A stretch of 64,000 nucleotides of DNA from Clostridia bacterium (GTDB taxonomy: Bacteria > Bacillota > Clostridia > Lachnospirales > Lachnospiraceae): positions 1-64,000 of the forward strand of contig CAJTIM010000001.1 in the NCBI GenBank assembly GCA_910576325.1, in the 5' to 3' direction. The notes under the pieces are model-generated. The model saw only the letters and a list, made by a program, of their open reading frames with translations. It did not search any database and was not told where the DNA came from. Shown piece after piece: positions 63,107-64,000 of the stretch (positions are counted from its first letter, which is position 1; every line of letters starts with the position of its first letter). Position numbers and translations under genes: made by a program.

Positions 63107-64000
63107 TTGAAAAAATTAAACGGGAAAGTGCTTTTTCAAAAAGCGATGCTTCATAAAATACCACTTTTTCTCTGTTTTCTTGGTGTGTTTTTGGAATTGT
63201 TTGTTTTTAATTATATGCATTGGATGTCTCTGACCTGGCAGAAGGAGCATATTCCCGCGTTCAACTGGCTGGTAGGTGAAGGACTGGAGAAGGTGGATAA
63301 CACATTATTCCGTATCACGGAGCCTGAAGGTGAAGAGACGGCTACGATTGAATTTACAGATATCAACCAGGAGCTTCATAACATTCATATCAGTCTCTTG
63401 GTGGAAAATGCTTCTACAGCAGCGGATAAAGCCGTGAATATTCAATTAAAGCTAAAAGATGCAACTTCAGATTATTATTTTCGAATTCCGGAAAGAGATA
63501 TTGTTTCCGGAGTATCAAAAAGCGAATATATAAGGCTTCATTTATGCGGTGATGCAAAGGAGGCTCTGCTTATTATCAATTCTGCTGAAGGTGCTCTGAT
63601 ACGCATACGTGATATCAGCGGCAATGTACGAGTCCCCTTTTTCTTTTCTCCAGGAAGGATGCTTGCGGTTATCATTGCTTTACTGGCCGGATATTGTCTG
63701 AGGCCGGGCTCTGCGTTTCATAAAAAGCTTTTTATTGAACATACCTTAAGAGGAAAGCTTGCCATTGCCGTGCTGGTGGCATTGGAGCTTGTTTTTGCCG
63801 TAACGGTTTCCCAAAATAATCCGCAATCAAGAGAGAACAGTAAGGCTGTCTATCAGCAGCAATACCAGCTTCTGGCTCATGCACTGGCAAAGGGACAGCC
63901 CTGGCTGGATATAGAGCCGGACAGCTTTCTGGCCGAACTGGAGGACCCTTATGATTATCGGATTCGAAGTGCGGCGTTGATGGAGACGGATGGTACCTAT
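63107..64000 (+). CDS. Large membrane protein, N-terminal part (runs off right edge)
   Basis: An open frame of 298 codons continues past the window. The TTG start has GAGGT six bases before it. The protein begins with a basic segment and one helix (IPLFLCFLGVFLELFVFNYM), then an extracytoplasmic stretch of about 150 residues, then further helices (MLAVIIALLAGYCL, LAIAVLVALELVFAVTV). It ends in the text QQYQLLAHALAKGQPWLDIE, which resembles the loop of large Lachnospiraceae glycosyltransferase-like membrane proteins. Without the rest the family cannot be fixed. Confidence 0.6.
   Translation, partial: MKKLNGKVLFQKAMLHKIPLFLCFLGVFLELFVFNYMHWMSLTWQKEHIPAFNWLVGEGLEKVDNTLFRITEPEGEETATIEFTDINQELHNIHISLLVENASTAADKAVNIQLKLKDATSDYYFRIPERDIVSGVSKSEYIRLHLCGDAKEALLIINSAEGALIRIRDISGNVRVPFFFSPGRMLAVIIALLAGYCLRPGSAFHKKLFIEHTLRGKLAIAVLVALELVFAVTVSQNNPQSRENSKAVYQQQYQLLAHALAKGQPWLDIEPDSFLAELEDPYDYRIRSAALMETDGTY

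Overview
The window reads as chromosomal DNA from a gut Clostridia of the Lachnospiraceae type (Blautia/Ruminococcus/Dorea-like). The signs are AGGAGG-type ribosome binding sites, moderate G+C, a bile salt hydrolase, a TPP-riboswitch thiamine operon, a bioY-bioB-bioD-bioA cluster, mannose-family PTS genes, a LytTR two-component pair and large FtsX-type ABC permeases. This placement rests on gene content and codon style, not on a marker gene.

Layout. 1-2.8 kb: an IS66 transposase gene with an in-frame stop, next to a subtilase that has lost its N-terminus. 3-13 kb: an accessory island with an AAA/DUF4143 ATPase behind paired palindromes, degraded reading frames, an XRE regulator, two tandem paralogous proteins of unknown family, a 981-residue TOTE-type primase-helicase-PLD protein, an AbiEi-like antitoxin followed by a small membrane protein rather than its usual toxin, and a DinD-like fragment. 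13.2-16 kb (minus strand): promoter, TPP riboswitch, thiM-thiE-thiD and a wrecked tenA. 16-19.8 kb: bioY-bioB-bioD-bioA behind a BirA-type operator. 19.8-24.5 kb: a DUF1848-Cdd1 fusion, an OGG1-type glycosylase, a bile salt hydrolase, a DUF5655 protein and an AraC/GyrI regulator. 24.6-26.1 kb: a MATE exporter behind three tandem hairpin repeats. 26.4-28.8 kb: a beta-glucoside locus with a BglG/LicT antitermination leader, an unusual antiterminator-EIIA chimera and a 6-phospho-beta-glucosidase.

28.9-31.4 kb is a mobile-element scar: a headless serine recombinase, a tailless ParA and a response-regulator stub. 31.4-40.7 kb (minus strand) is a peptide-sensing/resistance-like cluster: ABC ATPase-permease, OmpR-family regulator plus intramembrane-type kinase, a second ABC ATPase-permease and a tandem double-receiver protein. 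Its three promoters share the same 11-bp-phased half-sites at a fixed distance from the -10, so the embedded regulator probably drives all three units. 41-48 kb: a LytTR/AgrC-like pair, a second set of the tandem hairpin repeats before an unknown protein, glutamine synthetase, and an ECF sigma/anti-sigma pair. 48-51.4 kb: RNase H with a viroplasmin domain, tRNA-Thr(CGT), an amidase lipoprotein and a nicotinamidase-like hydrolase, with palindromic intergenic elements. 51.4-59.3 kb: a divergent RpiR regulator and a mannose-family PTS operon (EIIA, B, C, D, M20 hydrolase, EamA exporter, HAD phosphatase, 6-phosphogluconate dehydrogenase), possibly for gluconate or a related sugar acid. 59.4-64 kb: iron-type alcohol dehydrogenase, MATE exporter, Sua5, and the start of a large membrane protein that runs off the edge.

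Most worth a second look: the primase-helicase island with the unknown paralog pair; the tandem leader repeats whose stems covary between loci; the antiterminator-EIIA chimera; and the shared operator code in the ABC/two-component cluster.
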